Positions 1 through 12,003 of a DNA stretch of 64,000 bases are shown one piece after another. Within the stretch, counting starts at the first letter, position 1. Each line of letters starts with the position of its first letter. The position numbers and the translations under genes were made by a program. Source of the DNA: Morinoia aosen (Eukaryota > Arthropoda > Malacostraca > Amphipoda > Talitridae); contig CM059579.1 in NCBI GenBank assembly GCA_030386875.1, forward strand, positions 14,542,484-14,606,483, in the 5' to 3' direction. The notes beneath the pieces were generated by a model, which had not been told where the DNA came from, ran no database searches, and was given only the letters and a program-made list of their open reading frames with translations.

Positions 1-640
1 ATGGTTTTCATTTCTACCTGCCTTGAGAGTTAACTCATATCTGTTTTGAATTTAACTCTTATGATACTACATTTAGCAGGCGTGCCCTGCTGTGTTTCTA
101 GCGCCCTCACAGGAAAGCACTGAATGGGCTGTAGAATTTTAAAACACCATCTAATCATTGTGGGAAAGATAACATGTGAGTCTACTCATCGAGGCAAAAG
201 TCCTATTGAAAAACAAAATCCCCTGCTGTTTTGTCAATAGCAATGTTTATTCTCAAAGTTTGTCCAGTTTTGTGTGTCCGTGAGACTTCGGGACGTTGTG
301 CTCTTGAGCATTAGAACTACGGTTATATTTAAGAAATAAAAATTATAAAATCAGAGTTCAATGCGTGAAGTGAAACAATGAGTTACCATACAGCATTATA
401 GAATAGTATATTCGCAAACATAACGATGAGAAAAGATGATTCGTGGAGTAGTCGCTGCCATTAACGTGAAAGATTTAATACTCAACTAACGGATTTTTTT
501 CATTTGATCAGAAATCTTATGGAGTGATGGTACGTCGGAAGTAATTGAGAATTCATATAATTTGAACTGAATAGAACGTGATATTCCACGCTAGTTAGGC
601 GGCACTGGTTTCTGTTAGAGTTTGTATTTTGTGAAGAATG
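1..640. other. No recognisable feature
   Basis: AT-rich unique-looking sequence. I see no splice-flanked coding segment, no terminal inverted repeat and no tandem array. Confidence 0.4.
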
Positions 641-753
641 AAACGATATGCTTTAGCAAATAAATAGGACAAGATTCCTACACGAATACCCGTCTTCAAC
701 CCCTTCCCCAACAATTTTTTTGTTAAAAACGTTTCTTTTTCAGACTAATTTTT

Positions 754-1056
754 TCATTTTGGCTCTATGTAGTATTTTTGATGCTGGTAATGAAAACGGT
801 AATTCTTTTTTCTTCCCATTTTTGTGGTTAACTTTTTATTTTGAAAATACCTTTGTCGGCAAAAATGAGTCAAATAGTCATTGTCTGATGTCGAGAAATA
901 GTCATTGTCTGATGAACTGACAGAGTTATCAGAAGTATTCAAGCTTCTGAGGGAAGGTTCATATTCACTATATTCCGTTGAACTAGACAATTGGGGTGTA
1001 ACACTTGAAAATGCTACAAAAAAATGAATGGAAATGTGGATGCAAACAACACCCAT
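754..1056 (-). other. Weak ORF with Ser/Asp-rich segment, unassigned
   Basis: A 100-codon minus-strand frame with an acidic, serine-rich middle (SSSDNDYFSTSDNDY) followed by a lysine-rich stretch. The acidic part comes from a direct duplication of a short segment (GTCATTGTCTGATG occurs twice, near 877-911). Acidic Ser-rich N-termini occur in piggyBac-type transposases, and palindromic repeats lie just upstream on this strand (1148-1300), but no catalytic domain is visible. It may be chance. Confidence 0.15.
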
Positions 1057-1147
1057 CCAACGTCAATGGCTGTCGGAGCAAGTCTAGTAACAATGTCCTT
1101 GAAATCCCACAGTCCTACCCTATCGCCTGTGCCAGGCGTACAATTTG

Positions 1148-1300
1148 ACGAGAATACTCGTTTCACACGTAGAAAATCTTACAAAGGCTTAAAATCGACG
1201 AGTATATACGTATGTAGCTGGTTTTTGAGGGTAAAGTTTCAGACGAGTATACTCGTCGACGACTGAAAAACGAACACTTTGTGAAAACGAGTATACATGT
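1148..1300. repeat. Four spaced copies of a 14-bp palindrome
   Basis: ACGAGTATACTCGT or a close variant begins at 1148 (ACGAGAATACTCGT), 1198 (ACGAGTATATACGT), 1243 (perfect) and 1287 (ACGAGTATACATGT). Spacings are 50, 45 and 44 bp. The DNA between copies is not obviously repeated, so this looks like a cluster of binding sites or transposon subterminal motifs rather than a simple tandem array. Confidence 0.6.
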
Positions 1301-1685
1301 TTCTGCTTTGGAAGGGGTTTAGGCAGTATAAAGTGAGAACTCTTCAAACCCATTCTGAAACGCCGGTTTCGTAATATAAAAAGAATAAAAGCATCACAAC
1401 GTTGAAATAAATATTCAAAAACAAGCGTTCATCAGGGACCAAATAAGCTTCCTCGTCAGTTTTATTTTTATGCGAATTTTACAAACTCGACGAAAGTGAC
1501 GCGCTCGTATAGGGATCTCTCTGTACAGTTTGGTGAGCCTGTCAATTTGCAAGTAAGTTTGACACCGTAGCTCACGTGTGCTACAGGATGTTCTCCGAGT
1601 GTTTTTCACTCTCTTCCACTTAGGAACGCGAATGCAGCGCTGATTTCATGCAAAGCGACAACTTAAGAGCTATCTTTTGGGATCA

Positions 1686-2011
1686 GTGCTTCCTTAGGGA
1701 AAATGTGAGGTACGAAGTAGGTAGGCTTTCTTTCAGTTGGAATAGAATATGATTTTTGGTTAGTTGAGGACCATCTTCTCTCGGTTCATTGCTGTTTTGT
1801 TTTACAGCACCTATAACTATCTTCAACTTTTATCCTGTTTCATACTTTTCTTCCTAGCTCATTTCTAAGTGTAGGAGATCTTGTGTGGGAGCACACCTTG
1901 TGCATAGATTACTCGTTCCCTTACCTCCTTACTAAATGGTGTCTTTGTCCTTCCTCTCTTTGGAATCCCTAAGTTGTGGTTAGAAAGGCTTAAACCAACT
2001 CATCTAATCTT
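1686..2011 (+). mobile_element. Dispersed 360-bp element, copy 1 (head-truncated)
   Basis: Shares the body of the family best seen at 39723-40085: GTTAGGTAGGCTT-like start, GACCATCTTCTCTCGGTTCA, the pyrimidine-rich middle, CTTGTGCATAGATT, TACTAAATGGTG, and an AGGCTTAAACCAACT end followed by a CATCTAATCTT tail. It belongs to the long subfamily, which keeps the GGAGATCTTGTGTGGGAGCA segment. It starts at the CTCCCAGGGGG-equivalent point, so the palindromic head is missing. Family identity is unknown; a variable simple-repeat end suggests a SINE/LINE-like retroposon. Confidence 0.75.
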
Positions 2012-3628
2012 TGCTATAGCTTAGCTGAAACCAGGTCCGTCTGAGTTTCACAGGCTTAATTTTTACAGCTGAACTCAAGCTATTTAACTATAACTCTATC
2101 CTCCTCAGTCATGTTTATTAAATTTAGATAGGCTTGTTTGTTAGGTTGGCTGTCACCGGTCATACCATGCTTTCAGTATCAACATGGATCAAAATTAAAT
2201 CCCGTTTTCATAAATGATATCGGATAAAATTATTGTACTCTTTGAACAATTCTGAGGAAACCTTATACTTCGTATCTCCCTGTTAATGAATCTCCCCCTT
2301 ACCATCTCACTTCATTCTAGGAGTGAAATTTTCTCTAATTCGTCCAATGAGTAATTTACGTACTTCACCGGTTTCCAGCAGCATTGAGATGACTGTGCGG
2401 GAGAGAAGTTCCTGCGAACTTCCTGACGTGTCAGGACTACTGAACGCATTTCTAGATGTATCAGTTTTCATATTGGGATGTTACATCTCCACTTCACTGC
2501 CATCATCGTTGTATTCATGTTGTTCATGACCTTTTTTGTAGTTCTTCACATATTTCTCTTGCCGAGACGCAGAGATTGAACACCGATGCAACTCTCATCT
2601 GTCATTGACTCCTAGAGTTCACATCGAACTCTATTGAATCGCTCACCACATTGTTTCGCATCCTCCGTGTGTGCGGATGCAATGACTCAACTCAAGAGTT
2701 GAAATCATGTTCAACCACAGCAGCTGTTTTAGATGACGCGGGTGCCTGAATGATTTACTAAGTTATTTACGACACTATCTATAGCTGTAAGTTTTTCAAG
2801 TGTTTTGTATTCAATTTTCTCTGTCCCACTTTTTGCGACAGACCTTAACTAGCCCTAACTTCTCTGCGCATCAAGCATGCAGTCTGACGTGAAAGTATGA
2901 AATCAATTTTACCGTGCGACACTATGCAAGAATTGTATAAATACTAGGAATGAAGTACAAAACGACTTACTTCATGCGACTGATAGTGATACCCTCTTTC
3001 TGTTTCAATCCCCATTATAACAAAGATCAGAAAATATATTTACCCTCACCATTTATAAAAATTTAACTTTGCACCTGCATGTCTCACAACCCAACCCAGC
3101 ATTTTCTGGCCATTCAATTGTTGAGTCAGTCGAAAATTTCAGCATTATTCAATCTTCGTAATAATGCATTCTTTTTTCATTCTTTGCTGTGAGTTAAAGC
3201 TGCCCTTAGCAGGGGGACACCTACTAAACTCCTAGCTCGGGAATAACTTCTTAATGGAAATATCGTCTTTCATTGGTCGTTATATTGTTTTAATCATGTA
3301 GTAGAAATGGATTTCCAGCTTCCTGGCCCAATGGGAGTGATGTGCAAACTCTATGAGTTTGAGAAATCCCTTTCTAAATTTTTCTAGTCAACTTTTCCGT
3401 TTTCTATAATCACCGAGGGAGATGCGCGTACTCGTACTAAGGTGAATTAAAACAAGTGAAGCGTGAGCTCGAAAATACTGTCTCCTAACTGCCATGTCAA
3501 CAGAAATACGCGCTGGGGAAAAATTCTTATCTATTTTAGGAGTAAATTAACTTATAAACTCTTTTCTACATTCTTATGAAACTTTCCGTTTTGTCCGTGT
3601 TATTTTTTATCACCGTTCACACTCTGCT
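2012..3628. other. No gene seen; one short repeat relative
   Basis: Mostly unique AT-rich DNA. Bases 2165-2260 resemble the repeats at 3629-3770 (TTTCAGTA, AAATTAAATCC, CCGTTTTCA, AAAATTATTG in the same order), so a related repeat has been copied here. No exon could be supported. Confidence 0.35.
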
Positions 3629-3770
3629 TTCAGTGATGATATTGGGCGAAATTTAATCCTCCGTTTTCAGTATATAATGACCTAAGGCCAAATTTAAACC
3701 TCCATTTTCGTAATGACATAAGGATAAATTTAATCCTCCGTTTTCAGTAATGATTTAAGGCAAAAAATTA
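3629..3770. repeat. Three degenerate tandem repeats of about 47 bp
   Basis: The motif AAATTTAATCCTCCGTTTTC recurs near 3648, 3690 (variant) and 3726 with TCAGTAATGA-like spacers. A relative at 2165-2260 shows the unit also occurs dispersed. Confidence 0.55.
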
Positions 3771-4404
3771 TTGAGCGCACTGAACGATTTTGTTGAAATC
3801 TATCGTTCGAATTCACTCTCTTATTATAAGATATATAAATTTTGTAATTCGAGAATAATTCCTCGAGAAATTGGAAGTAAAGCAAAGTTACTTGCAACAT
3901 CGAGTTAATATGTTCTATTTCCATTTTGAGAAAATTATTAATTTACTTCGGCCCAGACACTACGCACTCGAACTTTTGCGTCAGATTATCTATGATTTTA
4001 GCTGCACAATGCCGAAGCTACTCTTGAACGGTTATAGATGGTCGTACGTAGGAATTAGATTTCGCACAGACGCTGCATTCGAAGCTCAGGTTTATGAAGA
4101 TCGAGGCAACGCTAGCTCCTGTGGAATGAGCTCGTTTTAAAATTTATCGTAACCACGGCCCTGCTTTTCATATAAGAGGTGAAAGTGTGAATTCATTTTG
4201 TATTCTGGATACTATTTGTCACAATGTCCATTTAACGGAAAACATTTTTTATGATGTCTATGAAAGTACTACGTCATTTCATAAAAAAATAGTTACACAA
4301 ACAACCCTATCTAAGCAGTTACGGGTGGTCAAGTACTCGATAAATTTCAAGATTCTGGATGCTTTGGTTTCACTGACTGCATACTAGTTAAGGTTTTCTG
4401 ATAA
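3771..4404. other. No recognisable feature
   Basis: An open + frame at 3871-4140 (89 codons) has ordinary composition. It shows no recognised motif and no convincing splice context. Confidence 0.3.
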
Positions 4405-6115
4405 CGTAAGTCACCCGGCTCTGTTGAAGCCACAAGTCTATACACTGCAATTGACGGCTCAAACCTTCCGGTTCCTTGAAGACTCGAGTTTCTTAGCTTC
4501 ACTGAAGACATAACGCTCCTCGTTTCAATGAACAAAAGGCAGAACGCTCCTTGTTTCAATGAACTAAAGGCACAACGCTCCTCGTTTCAATTAAAGCCCA
4601 AGTTTCCCTACTTTACTGAAGGTACAAGTTGCCTGGCTTGGCTGAGGACACAAGGTTCCCTGCTTCACAGAAGAAACAAGTTTCCCTGCTCCACTGAGGA
4701 CACATGTTTCCCTGCTCCACTGAGGACACAAGTTTCCCTGCTCCACTCAGGACACAAGTTTCCCTGCTCCACTGAGGACACAAGTTTTCCTGCTCCACTG
4801 AGGACACAAGTTTCCCTGCTCCACTGAGGACACAAGTTTCCCTGCTCCACTGAGGACACAAGTTTCCCTGCTCCACTGAGGACACAAGTTTCTCTGCTCC
4901 ACTGAGGACACAAGTTTCCCTGCTCCACTGAGGACACAAGTTTCCCTGCTCCACTGAGGACACAAGTTTCCCTGCTCCATTGAGGACACAAGTTTCCCTG
5001 CTCTACAGAAGGCACAAGTTTCCCTGCTCTACTGAGGACACAAGTTTCCCTGCTCCACTGAGAACACAAGTTTCCCTGCTCTACAGAAGGCACAAGTTTC
5101 CCTGCTCCACTGCACTGAGGACACAAGTTTCCCTGCTCCACTGAGGACACAAGTTTCCCTGCTCCACTGAGGACACAAGTTTTCCTGCTCCATTGAGGAC
5201 ACAAATTTCCCTGCTCCACTGAGGACACAAGTTTCCCTGCTCCACTGAGGACACAAGTTTCCCTGCTCTACTGAGGACACAAGTTTCTCTGCTCCACTGA
5301 GGACACAAGTTTCCCTGCTCCACTGAGGACACAAGTTTCCCTGCTCCACTGAGGACACAAGTTTCCCTGCTCCACTGAGGACACAAGTTTCCCTGCTCCA
5401 CTGAGGACACAAGTTTCCCTGCTCCACTGAAGGCACAAGTTTCCCTGCTTTACAGAAGGCACAAGTTTCCCTGCTCCACAGAAGGCACAAGTTTCACTGC
5501 TCCACCGAAGGCACAAGTTCCTTCGCTTGACTGAAGGCACAAGTTTCCCTGCTCCACTGAGGACACAAGTTTCCCTGCTTTACAGAAGGCACAAGTTTCC
5601 CTGCTCCACAGAAGGCACAAGTTTCCCTGCTCCACAGAAGACACAAGTTTCCCTGCTCCACTGAGGACACAAGTTCCCTCGCTTGACTGAAGGCACAAGT
5701 TTCCCTGCTCCACTGAGGACACAAGTTTCCCTGCTTTACAGAAGGCACAAGTTTCCCTGTTCCACAGAAGGCACAAGTTTCCCTACACCACAGAAGGCAT
5801 AAGTTTCCTTGCTCCACTGAGGACACAAGTTTCCCTGCTCCACTGAAGGCACAAGTTCCCTCGATTGACTGAAGGCACAAGTTCCCTCGCTTGACTGAAG
5901 GCACAAATTTCCTGGCTCTACTGAAGGCACAAGTCTCCTGGCTGCACTAAAGGCACAAGTTTCCTGGTTTCAATGCCAGCACAAGTCCCTTGGATTGAAT
6001 CATGGCCCTAGTCTTTCAGCTTCAATGAAGGCACAAGTCCCTTGACTTCAATGAAGGCATAAGTCCCTCGCCTTCAATGAAGGCCCAAGTCCCCCGGCCC
6101 CAGTGAAGGCGCAGC
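4405..6115. repeat. 26-bp minisatellite, about 60 units
   Basis: The unit is built on CACTGAGGACACAAGTTTCC plus CTGCTC, period 26 bp. The core (about 4650-5930) is nearly uniform. Units at both edges (4405-4650 and 5930-6115) are progressively diverged, ending in forms such as TCAATGAAGGC. In the right half, variants with TTTACAGAAGGC and CGCTTGACTGAAGG recur every 5 or 6 units (starts at 5447, 5577, 5733), indicating higher-order duplication. The long minus-strand frames through the array arise because no frame of the unit has a stop; they are not treated as genes. Confidence 0.95.
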
Positions 6116-6714
6116 CACCGCTCGAGAGGAGAGTGAGAGCCCTCCAAACTCGGGTCGATTGCGCGCGCCTGCCTTTGTTCCTGATATTTCACCGGCCCTG
6201 ACGCGGCGCGCCGCAATTTATATATCTCTCTTAAACCTATTTTTTGTTTGTTTCAACGGGCTCTTTTTGTTGAGCATCAGTTAGACTGGTGTTTTAATGG
6301 TCCTCAATATCAAAACTCACGCGGTGACTTCACACTCACTTCGCCAATTTATTTCTATCGAATTATTCATCCATCCACAGGATTCAATCGAATTTTTAGG
6401 GTGACAATGATTTGTGAGTGATAAAAATTTAGTCATTTATATCATTTACCAAAAATTCGGAAGAAGATCAATTTTGGGCAAATTTTGTCCATATGAAGAA
6501 TTCGTAAGTGCGATAAATGAGAAATAATCGCAAACATTTCATTGACTTTTATTTGGTAAATTCCTCTTTTGCGTTGGCTAATACTGTGATCAAGTGTACC
6601 AGCTCACAAAAGACAGTCTCTTTAAACGTCTATCTCATAAAGTAGGCAATAGGTTTAGGTTGGATAGGTTTGTTTATCCTATGCGATAAACAGTTGTTAC
6701 CTCAGCTATAGACA
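6116..6714. other. GC-rich patch then unique AT-rich DNA
   Basis: 6116-6225 is CpG-richer (GCGCGCGCC-type runs) next to the satellite edge. It shares a GCCTTTGTTCCTG word with a GC-rich patch near 39473. The rest is unremarkable. Confidence 0.3.
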
Positions 6715-6980
6715 AGCCTTTGAGACTTCTTTCTTTCGTGGGTATTTAACATTGTTCAATTTTCTTGACTCTTTCGCTATCTCTTCTTTGCCTTTTCGTC
6801 CTCTTCCTCTTCGGCTTCCTGTTTTTATGCGCTGAGTATCCTGTGTGTATCCTGTGTGGGAATTCACCTTGTACATAGACGCCATGTTTTTCTTAATCCT
6901 TACTAAATGCACTCTTCTTTTTCTTGGATGAAAACATCTCTGCAATGAAAAGGAGCCTTAAACTATCTATTAAAAAAGTA
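6715..6980 (+). mobile_element. Dispersed 360-bp element, copy 2 (old, diverged)
   Basis: The 3' half aligns with the family: TTTTTATGCGC, TCCTGTGTGGGAATTCACC, TTGTACATAGA, CCTTACTAAATG, and AGGAGCCTTAAACTATCTATTA at the tail. The first 60-70 bp are barely recognisable. A short internal duplication (ATCCTGTGTG twice) is present. The left boundary is approximate. Confidence 0.55.
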
Positions 6981-7964
6981 GAAACATCTATCCCAAACAA
7001 ACAGCTGAACTTGGTTTCCATAGGTCAATCATTTGATTAGTTAATAAAGTGCAAAGGGCATAGGAAAATCACCGAAACAAAAATCATGTGAAATTGATGA
7101 GTATTTATCAAATTCTAAGACTCCACAGCCTTTGTTTGATTTTCTCAACGCCCCGCGCGCAGTGAGTTCAAATGGTAGGACTAACAGGCCAGTAATATAC
7201 AGGCTTCTGGTATTAGTTAATTCCACAAATAGTATGGTTCCTATTAACTTTCGTTTTTCAGATGAAAGACTAGCTTTTCAATTTGTGGTGCGATGAGTTG
7301 TGTAATAAAATAGAATGCCAGTTTTGTATTATCGAAAGCTTGCATCCTTTTTTTTGTACAATACATCTGAATCCTTCCAATGACTTAAAAAAACGATTCA
7401 TTTTTCACGGAAATCACACTCTAAATTGTATCTGTGCTAAGCAGCTTTCCGTAGATCTAATATATTAAGTCGAAAAATAATTCTTTCAATTAGCAGGAGC
7501 TAAGTCTTAATTAAAAACATTTCTTAACACTCCAGCTCCTAAATTAATGCTATGTGCTAATACTTTTTACCTTAATTAACAAATGTTTGTTGGCATCGTA
7601 GAATGACTAAGAAAGACTTGTGCTTAGTTCTTAATTTTCATGAATTTCTTATCCTAAAAAATTCAGTTTGGTTTGGAAATAAAATCTACGAAGGTCACAA
7701 ATTCTATTTAGAGAGTAAATAAAAAATGGTGAACAATATTCGATAACTAGACTTTGCAAATGAACTCGCTGCAAGTTCGTTGACACTCGTTCTTGACGAC
7801 GTCATAATGTAACCGTTTAGAAATTCACACAAAATAGTGAGATGCGTAAAGGTTGACGGCAATGTTGTTGAATAAGCTGATGAAACTTTGTCACGTTTTG
7901 TCCTTTATATTCGCTCAGAATGATGGGAACCATTTATTTTAAACCTTATCATCAGACGAGTGCG
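6981..7964. other. No recognisable feature
   Basis: AT-rich DNA without repeats, splice-flanked frames or inverted repeats that I could detect. Confidence 0.35.
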
Positions 7965-8110
7965 TTCTGAGCCATCGCATAACTAATAGAATATATAAAG
8001 TTTATAAATTGTATAAGCTTATAGAATATCATACACCTATAGAATATAAACCGATAGAAAATTTTTTCTGAGCCATCGTATGACTCATAGAATATAAGTT
8101 ACACCAAATT
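7965..8110. repeat. Imperfect 101-bp direct duplication
   Basis: TTCTGAGCCATCGCATAACT at 7965 recurs as TTCTGAGCCATCGTATGACT at 8066. Each is followed by ATAGAATATA-type sequence, and further ATAGAATAT motifs lie between. Confidence 0.55.
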
Positions 8111-9926
8111 CACAACATTTAATTATGACGCGGTATTGCTGAGGAGTTTGAGTCATCGCGACCGTCGGATACAGGCCCCACTGTTGTGTTCAAAATTGAA
8201 CAGAAACAATACCACGTAAAAAGTGAACATCGGGGTCTTGAGTTGAGAAACAGCGTCATATTAAGGCGCATGCATCACCCTTACTGGGACGGACCTAAGA
8301 GCTATAATATAAGGACGCCTAACATAGTTCTGGAAGAGAAGTCATAGGTAGTTACAGTCGGTATTTAGATTTTAGTCTGCAAATTTAATGAGAAAACGTG
8401 GAGTGCCTTCAATTCTAACGACGATGGACGATATGAGATGTTCTCAAAAGTGATTATTCCAATTAAATATATTATCCTTATTCTCCTATCAAGTCACTGA
8501 ATAAATGTGCCATGCCTAATCTGGGAAATACTGAACGACACTTATCGAATGAATTTTCCAAATACATAGAACTAAACAGTTGAACAGCCCTTCGGATTGA
8601 ACATAGGTTGATTTTTCTGATTATCTCCGATCACAGACTCTAAAATTGAAAAATGTATCGCAATCAGTACCTACACGACACATGGTATCACGGTTGTTAT
8701 CTGGAATGTTGCATCAACTGAGTGTGATCCTCCTTCTGATCTGAACCCGTTAGATTTTTCTGGCAGTTCATTCCGGAGTTCAAAGCCCGTATTTTCCCAG
8801 CAAAACAGCTGAAGCTTTGACACACTCCCTTAAATAGACATGAGAGGAAATTCCTCAAGATTTGCTCCAAAACGTGGCACAGAGTTTCCTGAGGAGACTC
8901 ATGCTTGCGTTAAGGCTAGAGAGGTATATCTCTGAAAGAAATAGGTTATAGAATGATGTACAGGCCGTATTAAATATCGCAACACTTATTTTGCTTACAA
9001 ACGGAAATGAATAAGATATTTACCCTTTGTAAGTCTGAGTTTGTCCGCACTGAGCAGCTCAGCACTGTGCGTAGACTTAGTACTACATTACAGCCGCGAG
9101 TTGTACTCTTTGTTTCTCACTCGCTTCACCTCTCAACCTGAAGATTGGTGCCCTCGCTGAACTCTGCTGCAAGTGAATTCGATCCTTCAATAATTGTGGG
9201 CTGCGTGCTCAATTTGAGGAGCCGGAGGCGTTCTTGTCACCGTGCGCAGTCTGTTGAGGTCACCGCACCTGCGGCCCGCGTCCTGGCAGAGTCCTTTGAG
9301 CTCCCGGCTCACAGCATTTGTCCTTCGCTTCCTCGAAAGAAATGAACAGGTCTAAAATGAGGAGCGTTCAAACGTGCGGGGTGGTGCATCAAGAAATGAT
9401 TGAAAGTGAAGAGTTGCTCCTTTAAATTCACTTATTTATGCCAGTTATTTTTTACCACAAAGAATATTTATTTAGTAACTCTGATGCCATTTATTTCGTA
9501 ATATAAATATTATTTTTTCTGTTACGTTGATATCAGTTATTTCATAACGAACATACCAGTCTTTTCACATCATCCTCTCAGTAACAATACTGTATAAATT
9601 CAAGGATAAATCAATAAGTTTTCCGCATAATACTATGCATGAAAACCTGATATTTGAATTAATGCACATAAAATTGGTTCTACAGGACCACACATGCATG
9701 TAGTTTAGTGTCTAAATTTCGCCGTGGTGTCTCTTAGTTTTTCATCGATTTCAGTTTTGTTTTCAGTCGCCTATGTCTTTGATCGGTTTTTGAACTCTCA
9801 AAGCGGAGAATGAGGCTTCCAGGATTGGTCAAGATAAAATCAAAACTTCAGTTAATGTTTTGAACTCGTTGACGTGACGTTGCTTCGATCGCAGTGCCGT
9901 GTTCGACTGAGTTTCCGGGATGTCAA
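8111..9926. other. No gene supported
   Basis: Mostly unique sequence. A GC-richer + frame at 9145-9345 ends near AACAG|GTCTAA but has no recognised domain or convincing acceptor. I regard it as unproven. Confidence 0.3.
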
Positions 9927-10034
9927 CCCAGTCTAACTTTTTCGCCGCAGTATGCATGTTATTCGCCGTCCTGGCGATTTAATTACTTGGGCCGCGAAAA
10001 ACATGGATGCAGGCGGCGAAAAAGTTAGACTGGG
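9927..10034. repeat. 108-bp near-perfect hairpin (MITE or small-RNA precursor-like)
   Basis: Perfect 22-bp terminal inverted repeats at 9927-9948 (begins CCCAGTCTAACTTTTTCG) and 10013-10034. Pairing continues with mismatches inward (AGTATGCATGTTATTCGCCG against GCCGCGAAAAACATGGATGC), leaving a loop of about 20 nt around TGGCGATTTAATTACTT. No clear target-site duplication flanks it. Confidence 0.8.
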
Positions 10035-10630
10035 AAGGCGGACCTCCATGATTTCGTGCACACATATTAGCTATCGAAGACTCAGACTCTTCCAGTTGAT
10101 CAAGCGCATAATTTGCTAAGAAGCATTCGCTGAGTCATTTTGCACATCCCACTTATTGGTTTCCAGGAGCAAACTTGGTACGCAGATCAAGCAAACTTGG
10201 TACGAAGTTCGAAACCGTGAGAGCGACATCACCAATCCATCGTACTGTGGCACACAAGTAACAAACAAAAGAATTATAAAATATGATTCTTGACACACTA
10301 AATAATTATCAATGCACACTGAAATAAGTTAGAATGATGATAATAATATTTCATAAACGTGGGTATGGTTAGTAGATTTCGAGTATCCAATGACGTGATG
10401 ACTTTTTTTCGCGGAATCGCGCTTTATCGAATTCACCTGGTGTTCTCTCCACGCCAGAATTACGGTTGGTGACAGTGACCGAAAACTGGAGGGTCTGAAA
10501 TATTGGTAAGTCGCTCTCTCCTAACCTTTCTGCTCAGAGCCTGAAACGTTTCAGGGAAAGTCCATAGGTGCGCAGGAGCTCCGAAGTGTTCAGTGTATCG
10601 CACTGGCTGCCAAGATCTCATCAGTGATAT
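10035..10630. other. No gene supported
   Basis: Contains CTCTCCACGCCAG (about 10447-10459) and ATTG|GTAAGTCG (about 10503) bracketing 48 bp open in one frame. This is too short and contextless to call an exon. Confidence 0.25.
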
Positions 10631-10835
10631 TTAACCCTTTAACGTCGGAATTTTTGTATTCATAATACCGTTATCGCAACCACCGTCACTAAACTGGCGC
10701 CGGCGTCAGGAAGGAACTGCCATTCGGCAGTGAGCTCTAAAGAACACTCTAGGGAACTAATTTAAAGCGAAAAATAATATATTGAGTCTATTTTCAAAAT
10801 AGGACCGTATAGTGCTTTCGGGCGTAAAGGGTTAA
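10631..10835. mobile_element. piggyBac-type MITE, copy 1
   Basis: A TTAA target duplication at both ends (10631-10634 and 10832-10835) flanks a 197-bp element. Its ends are CCCTTTAACG and CGTAAAGGG, near-inverse of each other. The interior is non-coding and shares CCGTTATCRCAACCA, CGGCAGTGA and AGGACCGTAYAGT with the copy at 45606-45834. TTAA duplication with CCC/GGG ends is diagnostic of the piggyBac superfamily. Mobilisation would need a transposase from elsewhere. Confidence 0.88.
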
Positions 10836-12003
10836 TTTTGAGCTTTTGTTGTGTTCACTCTCCTGGCGTTCGATGCCATTTTACTTGGCGTTCATCTGAT
10901 CATTTCTTCCACTGATGTCTTGGTGGGAGATCATCACCCTCTTTAAGCGGGGGAGATTATTACTTTTCTTGCGTGGAAATTACACACACCTCTTTACAAG
11001 TGGCCGTTGCTCTCCTATAGGAAGAGGTCATCATCCTATGTCAGAAGTTGATCTTTGTTCTCTTAGCTGTAAATTATCACCCTCCTTTTAACATGCGATC
11101 GCTGCTCTCTTGGTTGAAAATCGTCACAGCTTCGGAAAGTCATCTCAGCTTTTTACATAGATCCATTGTACTTTCTACTGTTTCTACTTTAGCTTTCGCC
11201 TGATATCTACATACCTATTCCGTTACTTTTTGATAGGCATTAAATTTTTAGGGGAGTTCAATTGCTCAGTTGTTTGTCTAACACCTCAGATTTTAGATAA
11301 TGTTAGAGTATTTTTTCCCTCACACGTAGCACACTCGATATTGCCACCGTGATGTCTTTCTCTATCTATCTATCTATCCAGCAGCCTTGTTTAGGGTGGT
11401 ATAACCATGAAGGGTAGTGGAATAACAGAATTGTGGATCGGATCATTCATCATGGAATGTACCAAAGATTTCTGTTTAAGTTGAAAGTACATTTTAGTGA
11501 AATTTTAGAATTCAAAATGACGGTTTCAGCAGGCCAATGGAAATTATTTTTCAGTGTGGTCAGGCTCAGTTTGTGTTCACAATGAATTAAATATGTTCAA
11601 AATAATGACTAATCCTTTCTGATTCATTGTGACTGTGAAACATAATATACAGTATCCAGTATTATGGTATGAAAATCTCTAGCAAATTTTATTTTCATGA
11701 ATTTTTCTTCAAAAAATCATTTTAGATGTTTACTACGTATATTTTTCTTTTCCCTATCATTTCCATCATGGAAATGTAAATTTCTCAGGTACAATGACTT
11801 GATGACAAAAAATTGGGTAAGTATTCACTCATTTCACTTGCGAAACAAGATCTTCATCGATGGACAAGTTCATATTTCGAAGCGGGGAGATACTGCTGCT
11901 AATGGAATTTCCCTCACAATTCAACTGCCACCAGTTATGCCTTGGGCGGTGGCGTCGTGGGCGTCCTCTGACTTCCGTGGGCCGCATTGCCTCATAGCCT
12001 CAC
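10836..12003. other. No gene supported; short CTAT microsatellite
   Basis: A (TCTA)n run lies at about 11359-11379. The + frame 11697-12071 ends at AACAAG|GTAGAG but has no recognised domain. Otherwise unremarkable. Confidence 0.3.

Noticed and set aside
4613-5930. Minus-strand proteins with a repeated SSVEQGNLCPQWSRETCVL motif
   Set aside because: 26-bp satellite; the frame cycles through all three phases of the same unit.
4405-6115. CRISPR-like array
   Set aside because: Repeats are contiguous without unique spacers, as in all other arrays here, and the DNA is eukaryotic.
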